From NCBI GenBank assembly GCA_047632435.1, contig JBLICU010000008.1:1-64000 (forward strand): a stretch of DNA of 64,000 bases, read 5' to 3'. The stretch is from JAMZMI01 sp047632435 (lineage in GTDB: Bacteria > Bacteroidota > Bacteroidia > Cytophagales > Cyclobacteriaceae). The notes under the pieces are model-generated. The model searched no databases and was not told where the DNA came from. It saw only the letters and a program-made list of their open reading frames with translations. The number at the start of each line of letters is the position of its first letter. The first letter of the stretch is position 1. The translations under genes were made by a program, and so were the position numbers. Below are positions 43,913 through 53,900 of this stretch, piece by piece.

Positions 43913-45769
43913 ATGTCAGTAGCAGACATTCACGTAGAAGAGGAAGTACATCATGATGATCATCATGAATTAAGCTTCATTGAGCGATACATTTTTACCA
44001 CTGATCACAAAACTATTGGAAAGCAGTTTTTGATAACAGGTATCTTTTGGGCTATCATCGGAGGGGCACTTTCTGTTGTGTTCAGATTGCAGCTTGGATT
44101 TCCTGATATGGATCTGGAATGGTTGAAACCCATACTTGGTAAATGGATTACTGATGCTGGTAAATTGGATTCTGAGTTTTATTTGGCCTTAGTGACGATG
44201 CATGGTACCATCATGGTATTCTTTGTATTGACAGCTGGCCTGAGTGGTACGTTTAGTAATTTCCTGATTCCGCTTCAGATTGGTGCACGAGACATGGCGT
44301 CTGGTTTTATGAATATGCTTTCATACTGGTTTTTCTTTTTATCCGGTGTAGTCATGTTCGTTTCATTGTTTTTAGAAACAGGCCCGGCAAGTGGTGGTTG
44401 GACAGTTTATCCACCGTTAAGTGCTTTACCGCAAGCTATATCTGGCTCAGGAATGGGAATGACTATGTGGTTGGTAGCCATGGTATTTTTTATTGTTTCC
44501 ACATTACTTGGCGGTATCAACTACATAACTACAGTGATCAACTTAAGGACTGAAGGCATGTCGTTCTCACGTCTGCCGTTGACGATTTGGGCATTTTTCA
44601 TTACGGCCGTTCTTGGTTTACTATCATTCCCGGTATTGGTTGCAGCTGCTTTGCTTCTTGTATTTGATCGATCATTTGGTACCAGTTTCTACTTATCCGA
44701 AATTTATATCGCTGGTGAAGCATTGCCCAATCAAGGTGGAAGTCCAATTCTGTATCAACATCTATTTTGGTTCCTAGGTCACCCTGAAGTTTACATTGTA
44801 TTGCTTCCAGCATTAGGTATTACGTCTGAGATTATTTCTACGAATTCAAGAAAACCTATTTTTGGATATAGCGCAATGATTGCGTCTATGTTGGCCATTG
44901 CATTTTTATCTTTTATTGTATGGGCACACCATATGTTTGTAACGGGTATGAATCCATTTCTTGGTTCCATATTTATGTTCCTTACATTGATTATCGCCGT
45001 ACCTTCTGCAGTAAAAGCATTTAATTATATCACCACACTTTGGAAAGGTAATTTGGTTTTTACTCCAGCCATGTTGTTTTCGATTGGTTTAGTATCCTTC
45101 TTTATATCAGGTGGATTGACAGGTATATTTCTTGGTAACTCAGCATTGGATATCAATCTTCATGACACTTACTTTGTGGTAGCGCATTTCCACTTGGTAA
45201 TGGGAAGTGCGTCGTTCTTTGGATTGTTGGCTGGGGTTTATCATTGGTTCCCTAAAATGTTTGGGAGAATGATGGATGAAAAATTGGGATATATTCACTT
45301 CTGGTTGACTTTTGTGGGTGTTTATTTAGTGTTTTTCCCATTGCACTATATTGGAATTGCAGGTTTCCCAAGAAGATATTATTCATGGACCAACTTTGAT
45401 GCATTTAATTCATTTACTGATTTGAATTCATTTGTGAGTGTGGCAGCTATCATCACTTTTGCAGCTCAGTTTATTTTCTTGTATAATTTCTTTCACAGTA
45501 TTTATAAGGGAAGAAAAGCGCCACAGAATCCTTGGAATTCAAATACACTTGAGTGGACTACTCCAAGAATACCCGAGCATGGCAACTGGATAGGAGATAT
45601 TCCTAAAGTTTACAGATGGCCTTATGATTATAGTAAACCAGGTGCTGAGAATGACTTTATACCGCAAACAGTTCCTTATAGCCACACGCCAGAATCTAAT
45701 TTAGATTTTGAAAATGAGATGGCTAAAACCGAAGATGTTAGTCCGGTTGCGAATGCTACTAAAAAATAA
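43913..45769 (+). CDS. coxA: Cytochrome c oxidase subunit I
   Basis: 618 residues, twelve-span heme-copper oxidase. Ligands: MHGTIMVFFVL (low-spin heme His), WFLGHPEVYIVLLPALG (CuB His and cross-linked Tyr), WAHHMFVTGMN (CuB His pair), HDTYFVVAHFHLVMG (high-spin and low-spin heme His). The His/Asp-rich N-terminus (EVHHDDHHELS) is common in Bacteroidota. Reduces O2 to water with proton pumping. Confidence 0.97.
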   Translation: MSVADIHVEEEVHHDDHHELSFIERYIFTTDHKTIGKQFLITGIFWAIIGGALSVVFRLQLGFPDMDLEWLKPILGKWITDAGKLDSEFYLALVTMHGTIMVFFVLTAGLSGTFSNFLIPLQIGARDMASGFMNMLSYWFFFLSGVVMFVSLFLETGPASGGWTVYPPLSALPQAISGSGMGMTMWLVAMVFFIVSTLLGGINYITTVINLRTEGMSFSRLPLTIWAFFITAVLGLLSFPVLVAAALLLVFDRSFGTSFYLSEIYIAGEALPNQGGSPILYQHLFWFLGHPEVYIVLLPALGITSEIISTNSRKPIFGYSAMIASMLAIAFLSFIVWAHHMFVTGMNPFLGSIFMFLTLIIAVPSAVKAFNYITTLWKGNLVFTPAMLFSIGLVSFFISGGLTGIFLGNSALDINLHDTYFVVAHFHLVMGSASFFGLLAGVYHWFPKMFGRMMDEKLGYIHFWLTFVGVYLVFFPLHYIGIAGFPRRYYSWTNFDAFNSFTDLNSFVSVAAIITFAAQFIFLYNFFHSIYKGRKAPQNPWNSNTLEWTTPRIPEHGNWIGDIPKVYRWPYDYSKPGAENDFIPQTVPYSHTPESNLDFENEMAKTEDVSPVANATKK

Positions 45770-46757
45770 GAGATTTAATAAAATCAATCTATACACGATC
45801 ATTGCCGTCTACTTCTTGATATTGGTAGGCGGCATTGTTCGTAGTATGGGTGCGGGTATGGGTTGTCCGGATTGGCCTAAATGTTTTGACAGATATATCC
45901 CACCATCATCTGAATATGAACTTCCTGAAAATTATGAAGATGTTTACTCGCTTCAACGAATAAAGAAGAATGAGAGGCTTTCTAGTGTGTTATCTTCTAT
46001 TGGCTTGCAAATGTTGGCCGATAAGGTATTGAGTGACCCTAATGCCTCTAAGAAGACATTCTATAATACCAAAAAGGCTTGGGTTGAATACTTAAATAGA
46101 TTGGTAGGAGTGGTGATTGGTCTATTTATCATCGGAAATATGCTTTATTCATTTACCGTAAAAGACTTTTGGGTCAAATTTTTAGGGGTAACTTCATTTG
46201 TTTTGGTGCTTTTTCAGGGTTGGATTGGGTCACTCGTTGTTTCGACTAATCTTTTACCCGGATTCATTTCGTTTCATTTGGGATTGGCATTGTTGCTGGT
46301 GGCCTTACTTCTCGTTCAACGATACAGGTTATTAAATGGTGGTGATGCTTTTAAGGGCAAAATATTAATAAGTACAATACTCATTTTATTCAGCATTCAG
46401 ATCGTGTTTGGTACTCAGGTTCGTGAGCAGATAGACCAGATTCATCTTCTCGGTTTGCTAAAATCTGAATGGATTAGCAATCTTGGCACATTGTTTTATA
46501 TTCATCGGTCATATTCAATCTTACTGGTTATTTTAATTGGTTATTTTATTTTTATAAATAAGCATTTGTTACAAACCAATAAGCTTCTATTTGGTTTAGG
46601 AGTTACTGTAGTTTTAGAAATTGTTCTTGGAGTGATTATGACCTATTTAAATTTCCCTGCCTTCGCACAGCCAGCACATTTGTTTGTTGGTACATTGTCC
46701 TTTGGACTTATATTTTATTTATTTTTGAGCACTCATTTCAAATCAGTTTCATATTAA
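45753..46757 (+). CDS. ctaA: Heme A synthase (COX15/CtaA)
   Basis: 334 residues from the ATG at 45753; it overlaps the coxA end by 17 bp, and an earlier start at 45708 would add a tail not seen in the family. Eight hydrophobic spans; the key motif of this family appears near the N-terminus (GGIVRSMGAGMGCPDWPKCF) with its conserved Cys pair, and His residues in ISFHLGLALLL, QIHLLGLL, YIHRSYSILL and PAHLFVGTL serve as heme ligands. Oxidises heme O to heme A for CoxA. Confidence 0.92.
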   Translation: MLLKNKRFNKINLYTIIAVYFLILVGGIVRSMGAGMGCPDWPKCFDRYIPPSSEYELPENYEDVYSLQRIKKNERLSSVLSSIGLQMLADKVLSDPNASKKTFYNTKKAWVEYLNRLVGVVIGLFIIGNMLYSFTVKDFWVKFLGVTSFVLVLFQGWIGSLVVSTNLLPGFISFHLGLALLLVALLLVQRYRLLNGGDAFKGKILISTILILFSIQIVFGTQVREQIDQIHLLGLLKSEWISNLGTLFYIHRSYSILLVILIGYFIFINKHLLQTNKLLFGLGVTVVLEIVLGVIMTYLNFPAFAQPAHLFVGTLSFGLIFYLFLSTHFKSVSY

Positions 46758-47644
46758 TGTATTCTTCAACTTCTCTTAGCTTATCGCACATTGAAAAAGC
46801 AAAAGCATACATCGAACTGCTTAAAGTTAGGTTGTCATCTTTGGTGGCATTTTCAAGCGGATTCGGCTATTTATTAGGAAATAAAGGAGACGTAAACTGG
46901 TTGAATTTCACGGCGTTGGTTTTCGGTGGATTTTTGATTTCGGGTTCATCGGTGATCATCAATCAAATCAAGGAAGTGGAGTTTGACGCATTGATGAAAC
47001 GCACAGAAAACAGACCGCTACCGACTGGTCGATTGAGCAAACAAGAAGCACTTTATTTTTCGATACTCACTGGTTTGATTGGTTTGTCTCTTTTGATATG
47101 GCAGACGAATTTATTGACTGTGGTGCTCTCAATTGTATCTATGATTTTATACTCATTCGTCTATACACCACTAAAAAGAGTTGGGCCAATTGCTGTATTT
47201 GTAGGTGCCATACCTGGTGCTTTACCCCCATTGTTAGGATGGACTGCTGCGACTGGTATGATCACTCATGAAGCACTCATTATTTTCGGAATCCAATTTA
47301 TTTGGCAGTTTCCACATTTTTGGGCTATTGCCTGGGTTGCCGATGAAGATTATAAGAGAGCGGGGTTCAAGTTGTTACCAAGTGCCGGTAAACAGGATTT
47401 GAATACAGCCATTAACATCATGACTTATACATTGTTCCTATTGCCGTTGGGATTATTGCCTACATATTTTGGTCTTACGGGGATTACCAGTGGAGTCGTA
47501 GCTACTATATGTGGTGCTTTGTTTTTATCACAAACATTCATGTTAATGAAAGATTATTCTCGAAAATCGGCCTTAAAAATAATGTTTGGTTCATTTATAT
47601 ATCTGCCGATAGTGCAGATTGCATACTTATTAGATAAAATTTAA
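46757..47644 (+). CDS. ctaB: Heme O synthase (protoheme IX farnesyltransferase)
   Basis: 295 residues, UbiA-type prenyltransferase with about nine spans. Prenyl-diphosphate site NQIKEVEFDALMKRTENRPLP, second motif YTPLKRVGPIAVFVGAIPGALPPLLGW, and WQFPHFWAIAWVADEDYKRAGF. The start shares one base with the ctaA stop and the end shares one base with the next gene, so translation is coupled. Confidence 0.94.
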   Translation: MYSSTSLSLSHIEKAKAYIELLKVRLSSLVAFSSGFGYLLGNKGDVNWLNFTALVFGGFLISGSSVIINQIKEVEFDALMKRTENRPLPTGRLSKQEALYFSILTGLIGLSLLIWQTNLLTVVLSIVSMILYSFVYTPLKRVGPIAVFVGAIPGALPPLLGWTAATGMITHEALIIFGIQFIWQFPHFWAIAWVADEDYKRAGFKLLPSAGKQDLNTAINIMTYTLFLLPLGLLPTYFGLTGITSGVVATICGALFLSQTFMLMKDYSRKSALKIMFGSFIYLPIVQIAYLLDKI

Positions 47645-48225
47645 TGGAGAAATCAGCGGACATTCCAATTGGTAATATCAGGGTAAGATCCATGCATCCA
47701 AAGAAATTTGCGATGTGGCTCTTCATGATATCTGTTACTATGATTTTTGCCTCACTGACTAGCGCTTATGTTGTAAAGAAGGCAGAAGGTAATTGGAGTC
47801 TCATTGAGTTTCCATCCTTTTTTATGATAACATCCGTTCTCATTATTCTGAGCAGTGTGAGTATTCATTTTGCTTACATATCAGCAAAGCGCAATAACCT
47901 GTTTAACATTCGATTGGGATTGGTTGTTACCGGTATTTTGGCAATTGCCTTTACGGTTGGTCAATATTTGTCGTGGGGACAGTTGGTAAATCAGGAGGTT
48001 TTTTTTGTTGGAAATCCGTCAGGGTCATTTATATATGTCTTTACTGGCCTACATGCGGCGCACCTATTTGGTGGGTTGATTTTCCTGACTGTGGTTTTAT
48101 TCAATTCATTTAAATACAGGGTTCATTCCAAAAATTTAGCACAGATGGAAATGTGTATAACTTATTGGCATTTTTTAGGTGGACTTTGGTTGTATTTATA
48201 TTTATTTTTGGTTTTAAATAATTAG
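47644..48225 (+). CDS. Cytochrome c oxidase subunit III, first copy
   Basis: 193 residues with five hydrophobic spans: MWLFMISVTMIFASLTSAYVV, FFMITSVLIILSSVSIHFAY, LGLVVTGILAIAFTVGQYLSW, GLHAAHLFGGLIFLTVVLF and YWHFLGGLWLYLYLFLVL. The HAAHLFGG and TYWHFLGGLW blocks are coxC marks. Bacteroidota usually carry two tandem coxC genes, as here. Confidence 0.93.
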   Translation: MEKSADIPIGNIRVRSMHPKKFAMWLFMISVTMIFASLTSAYVVKKAEGNWSLIEFPSFFMITSVLIILSSVSIHFAYISAKRNNLFNIRLGLVVTGILAIAFTVGQYLSWGQLVNQEVFFVGNPSGSFIYVFTGLHAAHLFGGLIFLTVVLFNSFKYRVHSKNLAQMEMCITYWHFLGGLWLYLYLFLVLNN

Positions 48226-48236
48226 ACTGATTCATT

Positions 48237-48956
48237 ATGGCAAACACTGCAGTATTGGTGGATGATAGCAACGTGAATGCATGGGGCGGGGGAGTAGCTC
48301 CTATGAAAGCCAGTTATGGCAAACTCATGATGTGGTTCTTCCTGCTTTCAGATGCATTTACATTCTCAGCATTACTTATCACTTACGGATTGATCAGATT
48401 TAGCCATCAGGCTTATGATGGACTGATTGAGGACTTTGTATTCTCCCAGGAATACTGGCCTCTCCCAGAAATGGTTTTTGAAGCTGTGCCTTTTCTGCAC
48501 GGTGTTTCATTGCCATTGGTGTTTGTGGGTATCATGACCTTCATCCTTATTTTGAGCAGTGTCACAATGGTACTTGCTGTTGAAGCAGGCCATAGAATGG
48601 ACAAACCGGCAGTAGAAAAGTGGATGCTTTGGACAATACTTGGTGGTTTGACTTTCCTAGGATGCCAGGCATGGGAGTGGTCACACTTTATAGCTGGAAC
48701 TGGAGGAGGTGGTGCAAGCCTTACTTGGAATGAATATGGCCCATCAAATTTTGCAGCACTTTTTTTCTTCATCACTGGTTTTCATGGTTTCCATGTATTC
48801 AGTGGAGTTATGTTTAACTTCATAGTGTTCTATCAGACCACAGTTGGTAAATTGGAGAAAAGAGGACATTATGAAATGGTAGAAAAAGTCGGGCTTTATT
48901 GGCACTTTGTAGATTTGGTTTGGGTATTTGTATTTACCTTCTTTTACCTTGTTTAA
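48237..48956 (+). CDS. Cytochrome c oxidase subunit III, second copy
   Basis: 239 residues, longer than the first copy and with the conserved acidic/His sites: LMMWFFLLSDAFTFSALLITYGLIRF, HRMDKPAVEKWMLWTILGGLTFLGCQAWEW, TGFHGFHVFSGVMFNF, LYWHFVDLVWVFVFTFFYL. 11 bp after the first copy. Confidence 0.94.
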   Translation: MANTAVLVDDSNVNAWGGGVAPMKASYGKLMMWFFLLSDAFTFSALLITYGLIRFSHQAYDGLIEDFVFSQEYWPLPEMVFEAVPFLHGVSLPLVFVGIMTFILILSSVTMVLAVEAGHRMDKPAVEKWMLWTILGGLTFLGCQAWEWSHFIAGTGGGGASLTWNEYGPSNFAALFFFITGFHGFHVFSGVMFNFIVFYQTTVGKLEKRGHYEMVEKVGLYWHFVDLVWVFVFTFFYLV

Positions 48957-48975
48957 TTGTTAATTTGAAATAATC

Positions 48976-49302
48976 ATGGAACACGATAATACATCTCACA
49001 TTCAAGTTCAACCGGCTGATAAAGCCAAAATTTGGGGAATTTGGAAAGTAATGTTAATTCTGCTTGCCATTACGGCTGTTGAATTTATTATAGCCTTTAC
49101 GGTTTCTGCTGGCACTTTTAAAACTGCTGTTTTTGTGGCCTTGACTATAGTAAAAGCATTTTATATAGTTGGTGAATTTATGCACCTATCGCATGAAAAA
49201 AAGTCATTGATCTGGTCAATATTGCTGCCAACCATGTTCATAGTATTTCTCCTATTCATTTTGATCATGCAAGGTCGTGCCATTTTTGAAGTGCTTTATT
49301 GA
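48976..49302 (+). CDS. Cytochrome c oxidase subunit IV-like protein
   Basis: 108 residues with three spans: IWKVMLILLAITAVEFIIAF, FVALTIVKAFYIVGEFMHLSHE and LIWSILLPTMFIVFLLFILIM. The KAFYIVGEFMHLxHE block is the CoxD/subunit IV signature. Last gene of the oxidase operon, ending 19 bp before a terminator. Confidence 0.92.
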   Translation: MEHDNTSHIQVQPADKAKIWGIWKVMLILLAITAVEFIIAFTVSAGTFKTAVFVALTIVKAFYIVGEFMHLSHEKKSLIWSILLPTMFIVFLLFILIMQGRAIFEVLY

Positions 49303-49321
49303 GTGTCAAATAACTAATCAT

Positions 49322-49348
49322 AAAAAGAGGCTCTTTGAGCCTCTTTTT
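49322..49348 (+). terminator. Terminator after the act-cox operon
   Basis: AAAAAGAGGCTC (49322-49333), loop TTT, GAGCCTCTTTTT (49337-49348): a 12-bp perfect stem with U-tract on either strand. The next gene begins 7 bp later. Confidence 0.9.
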
Positions 49349-49355
49349 ATATGCC

Positions 49356-49775
49356 ATGAAGAGAAAATTACTCGTCATTTTGTTTTTTATTGTAGTTTTC
49401 GGTTTACCCATCACTTGGTATTTTTTTCTTCAAGTTTTTGGAGAAAATAAATTTGATTTGCCTGTGCTGGAACAATTAGATGCAGATTGTATTGCTTTAA
49501 ATGATCATACTTATTTGTTGTTGGATTCAGTGAAATTGAGTCAAAATAAGAATGAAGCAAAGAGATTATCTAAACACCTTTCAGGAATTAAACAATCGGA
49601 AATTCAAGTTGTTAATGGAAAGTCATGTCTTGATGAGTATGAAATTATTTTTGTGGATAGTCTGGGGCAATTACGTGGCGGATATGCTATTTCCAGAGAA
49701 GAAATGGATCGGCTGTTGACTGAATTGGATATTTATCTTTTGAACCTGAAAACATCTAAAATTGAAAACAAATAA
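49356..49775 (+). CDS. Membrane-anchored SCO-like remnant without copper site
   Basis: 139 residues from the ATG at 49356. One N-terminal membrane helix (LLVILFFIVVFGLPITWYFFLQVFG) followed by ENKFDLPVLEQ, then a short globular part ending DSLGQLRGGYAISREEMDRLLTELDIYLLN. Head and tail both look like Bacteroidota SCO1/SenC proteins (anchor + FDLPV linker; D-x-x-G-x-x-RG-x-Y near the end), which assemble CuA. The thioredoxin core with CxxxC and the distal His is absent; only two isolated Cys remain. Position after the cox operon supports an origin from SCO. It may still have a structural role. Confidence 0.55.
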   Translation: MKRKLLVILFFIVVFGLPITWYFFLQVFGENKFDLPVLEQLDADCIALNDHTYLLLDSVKLSQNKNEAKRLSKHLSGIKQSEIQVVNGKSCLDEYEIIFVDSLGQLRGGYAISREEMDRLLTELDIYLLNLKTSKIENK

Positions 49776-50340
49776 ACTATATCTCAGAATAATCATTGCC
49801 CTTTCTATTGCTATTCCTGTTTTAGTCTCATTTTTGATTTTCACACCGTTTGACCTGGGGTTCGGGGGAGCATGGATCAAGAAAATTCCAGCTTTTAATG
49901 CTATATTAAATAGCACCACAGCTTTATGTTTGATTTTGGCTGTTGTGTCAATCAAAAGGAAAAATATAAAACTGCACTCAAGATTTATGTTGACAGGTTT
50001 ACTTCTCGGTTCTCTCTTTTTGATTCTTTATGTGCTTTATCATTCAAACTCAGTTTCTGTGATTTATGGTGATGTAAATCATGATGGAGTACTGGACGCT
50101 CAGGAAAGACTTAATGTTGGTGCTTTTCGGTCGGTATATATTTTCACCTTGCTTTCACATATCGCCTTGTCTATCATCGTTGTTCCTTTTGTTTTAATGT
50201 CTTTTTATTTCGCACTGACAGAGCAGTTTGACAAACATAAAAAAATAGTTAAATACACTTTTCCTATTTGGTTATACGTTTCGGTTACAGGCGTAATTGT
50301 CTATTTAATGATCTCACCTTATTACCTTTGGGCTCAATGA
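49762..50340 (+). CDS. DUF420 membrane protein with EF-hand-like loop
   Basis: 192 residues with a TTG start at 49762, overlapping the preceding gene by 14 bp. Five hydrophobic spans of the DUF420 family (NAILNSTTALCLILAVVSIKRKNIKLHSRFML, ALSIIVVPFVLMSFYFAL), a CtaM-like group linked to oxidase maturation. Between spans, residues 104-115 read DVNHDGVLDAQE, a perfect EF-hand calcium-loop pattern (D-x-N-x-D-G-x-L-D-x-x-E). The stop overlaps the next ATG (ATGA, 50337-50340). Confidence 0.85.
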   Translation: MKTNKLYLRIIIALSIAIPVLVSFLIFTPFDLGFGGAWIKKIPAFNAILNSTTALCLILAVVSIKRKNIKLHSRFMLTGLLLGSLFLILYVLYHSNSVSVIYGDVNHDGVLDAQERLNVGAFRSVYIFTLLSHIALSIIVVPFVLMSFYFALTEQFDKHKKIVKYTFPIWLYVSVTGVIVYLMISPYYLWAQ

Positions 50341-50600
50341 AAATTTTCTTTAAAGCATATTTTTTTCTCTTGACTTTGGTCTTGCCAATATTTGTGCAAG
50401 CGCAGTGTGCCATGTGCCGTACGCAAATAGTAAATAATGTGAGTCAAGGAGATACTACATTGGCTGCCGGTCTCAATGCCGGTATTATATATCTGTTTAT
50501 CATGCCGTACATCTCTATAGGCGTTATTGCCTATTTGTGGTTTCGAAATTCAAAAGTTAATGAGCGAAAAAGGACTTTTACTAGCAATACTTCAATGTAA
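50337..50600 (+). CDS. Small secreted or membrane CxxC protein
   Basis: 87 residues from the ATG at 50337, which overlaps the DUF420 stop. Signal-like leader (AYFFLLTLVLPIFVQAQ), then CAMCRTQIVNNVSQGDTTLAAGLNAGIIYLFIMPYI, a membrane span and a basic tail. The CxxC just after the leader plus the GLNAGIIYLFxMPY block recur in Bacteroidota beside DUF420 (recalled), suggesting a partner in oxidase or copper handling. The 3' end overlaps DUF983 by 41 bp. Confidence 0.7.
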   Translation: MKIFFKAYFFLLTLVLPIFVQAQCAMCRTQIVNNVSQGDTTLAAGLNAGIIYLFIMPYISIGVIAYLWFRNSKVNERKRTFTSNTSM

Positions 50601-50958
50601 ATGCCCCCAATGCAGGCAAGGGGTTATGTTCGAAAGGGCGACATACAATTTGAAACATTTTAGCAAAATGTACAACACCTGCCCTCAATGTAATTATCGT
50701 TTTGAAAGGGAACCGGGCTTTTTTTTTGGAGCCATGTATGTTAGCTATGCGCTCTCTGTAGGTTTGTTTTTGTCTTCAGTGTTTCTACTATACTACTTTG
50801 CAGGTGATCCTACCTTGACAACTTATATCACAACTATTTGCGTTCTTTCTTTGGTATTGTATCCCGTTATTTTTAGATATTCTCGCGTGATTTTTGTACA
50901 TCTCTTTAGTGGTGTCAGATACATTCCATCCAGAACACCCCCAAATAATGTATCTTAA
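50560..50958 (+). CDS. DUF983 zinc-ribbon membrane protein
   Basis: 132 residues from the ATG at 50560 (MSEKGLLLAILQCKCPQCRQG). Two CPxC pairs (KCPQC, TCPQC) make a zinc ribbon, then FEREPGFFFGAMYVSYALSVGLF and a second span, as in DUF983. Function unknown; the family often lies near cytochrome oxidase genes. Confidence 0.85.
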   Translation: MSEKGLLLAILQCKCPQCRQGVMFERATYNLKHFSKMYNTCPQCNYRFEREPGFFFGAMYVSYALSVGLFLSSVFLLYYFAGDPTLTTYITTICVLSLVLYPVIFRYSRVIFVHLFSGVRYIPSRTPPNNVS

Positions 50959-50984
50959 GGTACTAACTTTAGCCTGAAATAACC

Positions 50985-53900
50985 ATGCAGCGTTTCCTGC
51001 AGCTCATTTCCTTTGTTCTTTTTGTGGCCATTGTCGTCTTGCTTTTGATCCAATATGGTTCCAAAGACAGTAATAAAGTAAGAGAGCACATTGAGGGAAA
51101 TCTAAAAAAAGTCCTAGATGACCAACATGAAGATTTGCTGAATTTTACTGAGCAATTCGGTATCTATTCCAATCCTTTTGATATTTCTTCTGAAAATAGA
51201 TTCATAAAACGTGTTTTTGTAGATGGTAGTCTGGTTTATTGGTCTGATAATGCGCAGATTGGAAGTTACTTATCTCTAAGGAGCCATGATTCCCTGTATA
51301 CCTATAAAGCTGCTGGTGACATATATTTAGTTAGGCGGGCAACAATTGAGAATAATCAGACCCTGATAGAAATTTACACACTATTACCCTTACTTCTCGA
51401 TCCCCCAATTAAAAATCAATACTTGAGTGAAAAGTACAATATTGAGGTTTTTGAATCATACAAGATCAAGTTGGGAGGGGGAGATCAAACCATCCAATAT
51501 GAAAATCTCCAAATCGTTCTTAACATCAAACCACAACCGCTGTATCAATTTGACACATGGATCCTACTTATTTCCTTTACACTTGGAGCTATTCTAATTT
51601 GGTTGTTATGGTTTTTTACTGAAAAGGGGTTAAAGGATTTTAGTCAGGCGGTTTTGAGAATATCTGGGCTTTTGGTTCTCAGAGGGTTGTTTTGGGTACT
51701 AACCACCCAGTTCATCAATACAACACTTTTCAATCCAATCTATTATACTTCCAGTTACGCTTCTTCAATCGGAGATTTGCTACTTCATTCAGTTTTGATT
51801 TATATCCTGATACAGGTTATAGGAGGTAAAATTTTAAAATTGAATTGGTTAAAATTTAAATGGCTTTACATCCTGTTTGTCTTTATCCTAATCCATTTTG
51901 CATACTTCAGCGCATACAAAATTTGCTGGAATATTCTGAACAATTCCCTCATCAGCCTCGATATAAGTGAAACTATCCAATTTGATTTATTGCGTATAGT
52001 GGCACAACTAATTCTCATATTTTGGGCAGTGATCTTTTTTAAAGTAGTTCAGTTTTCAGTCAGAATTCACCGCTCAATCAATCCACCAAAACCACAATCT
52101 ATTTTGATTTATTTCGTGATCATGATAGGCGCCATGTATTTTGGTGGAGCATATAGCATTGTGTTTTTCACGCTGCTGGCGGCCGCATATTGGTTCATTC
52201 AATTGCTTGATTTTGATTTTGCCTATACGAACCTTGATTATCGCTCCGTCTTATTTGTATCACTATTAATTGCGCTAATTTCTGCAGTGTTTACGTTGAC
52301 TATATATCAATATTATGAAAAGGAGGATCTTATTTCCAAGAAGAAGTTCGCAAACCGATTACTCATCAAAAATGACTTTCTGGGTGAATATTATTTGAAT
52401 GAGAAGATTGAAGATATTAAAAAGGATACATACATCCGATCAAGATTAAGCAATAGGTTACTTGCCAAAAGAAATATTGAAGAAAAAATAAAGAGTCAGT
52501 ACTTGTCATCTTATTTTGATAAATACGATGTGGAAGTCTATTTGTATGACGCTGCAGGAGTTTCATTCGATGATGAAGGTGTGTCTTATGATGCTTTTAA
52601 AAATTTGTATGTAAAAGATCAATACAAAACAGATTATGAGCAGATTTACTTTTTCCAGGATAAAGAGGGGAATATTCAGGACAAATATTTCTGTTTCATA
52701 CCGGTAGTTTCATTTGATCGAAATGTGGGTTTTGTAGTGCTATCTCTCACATTGAAAAAGTATATCCCTGTGAGCGTTTTTCCTCAGCTTATGGTGGAGA
52801 GTAGTTATTATTTCTCAGATGAAAACCGCTTTGATTATTCCGTTTATCGTGAGGGTAAATTGCTTTACAAGCGCGGAAGATTTGAATTTCAAAATGCGCT
52901 CAACTATCCTGATCTTACTAATCCAAATTTGTTTGAGAAAGGAATTGTATTGAATGGAGTGCATTTTTACGGACTTCAAACTACTGAAGGAAAGACCTTT
53001 GTGATTGCCTCTCCGGTTTATTCCACAATCACATTGATCTCTAATTTCTCGTTTCTATACCTGCTTATTTTATTTTGCTTCGCTATTTTGTTCACGATAG
53101 AACGTTCGGTAGATAAGCGAATCGTATTTAATCTTTCTACGAAGATTCAGCTTTATCTGGGATTGTCTCTGATTGTCCCAATGTTAGTTGTGAGCATTGC
53201 GTTGTTGAATACTTTGAATCAATCCTATAAGGAAGAAATTGATAAGAGTTCAAGTAAGCGGGCATATAACATTTCGGAATATCTGGTAGATGCCTGCGAA
53301 CGCTTTTTCAACAATGAAATAAATCGTGATGATCTAAACAGCATTGTATCAAGAGTTGCTTCATTGCTACAAACTGATATTAATCTATATGGCTCAGATG
53401 GTCGATTACTTGTGTCCAGTGAAGTGGAAATATTTAACTCAGGTTTGTTAGGGACACAGATTGCACCTGCACCTTATAATGCCATCAAATATGGGAATAC
53501 CGAAACGAAAATCTACAAGCAGTCGATTGGTGATCTTGTCTTTCGAGTATCTTATGTCGGCTTGAGATCGCATAAGAATGGTAAGCTTTTGGGGATTTTA
53601 TCTTTACCCTATTTTGACTCAAAATATAATTTAGCGAAGCAGCAGGTTGAGGTTTTCAATAGTCTCATTTCCATTTTTACTATCATATTCCTATTGTCGG
53701 TTATAATTGGAAACTTGGCTATAGAACGCCTGATTAAGCCATTGAAAGTCATTACCGAACGTTTGAAAATGACTGATTTGAAGGAAGTGAATGAGCCAAT
53801 AAACTATACTTCCAAAGATGAAATTGGCATCCTGATCAATGAATATAATACCATGATCAAGAAGCTTGAAGAGAGTAAAATAGCATTGGCTGAAAGTCAA

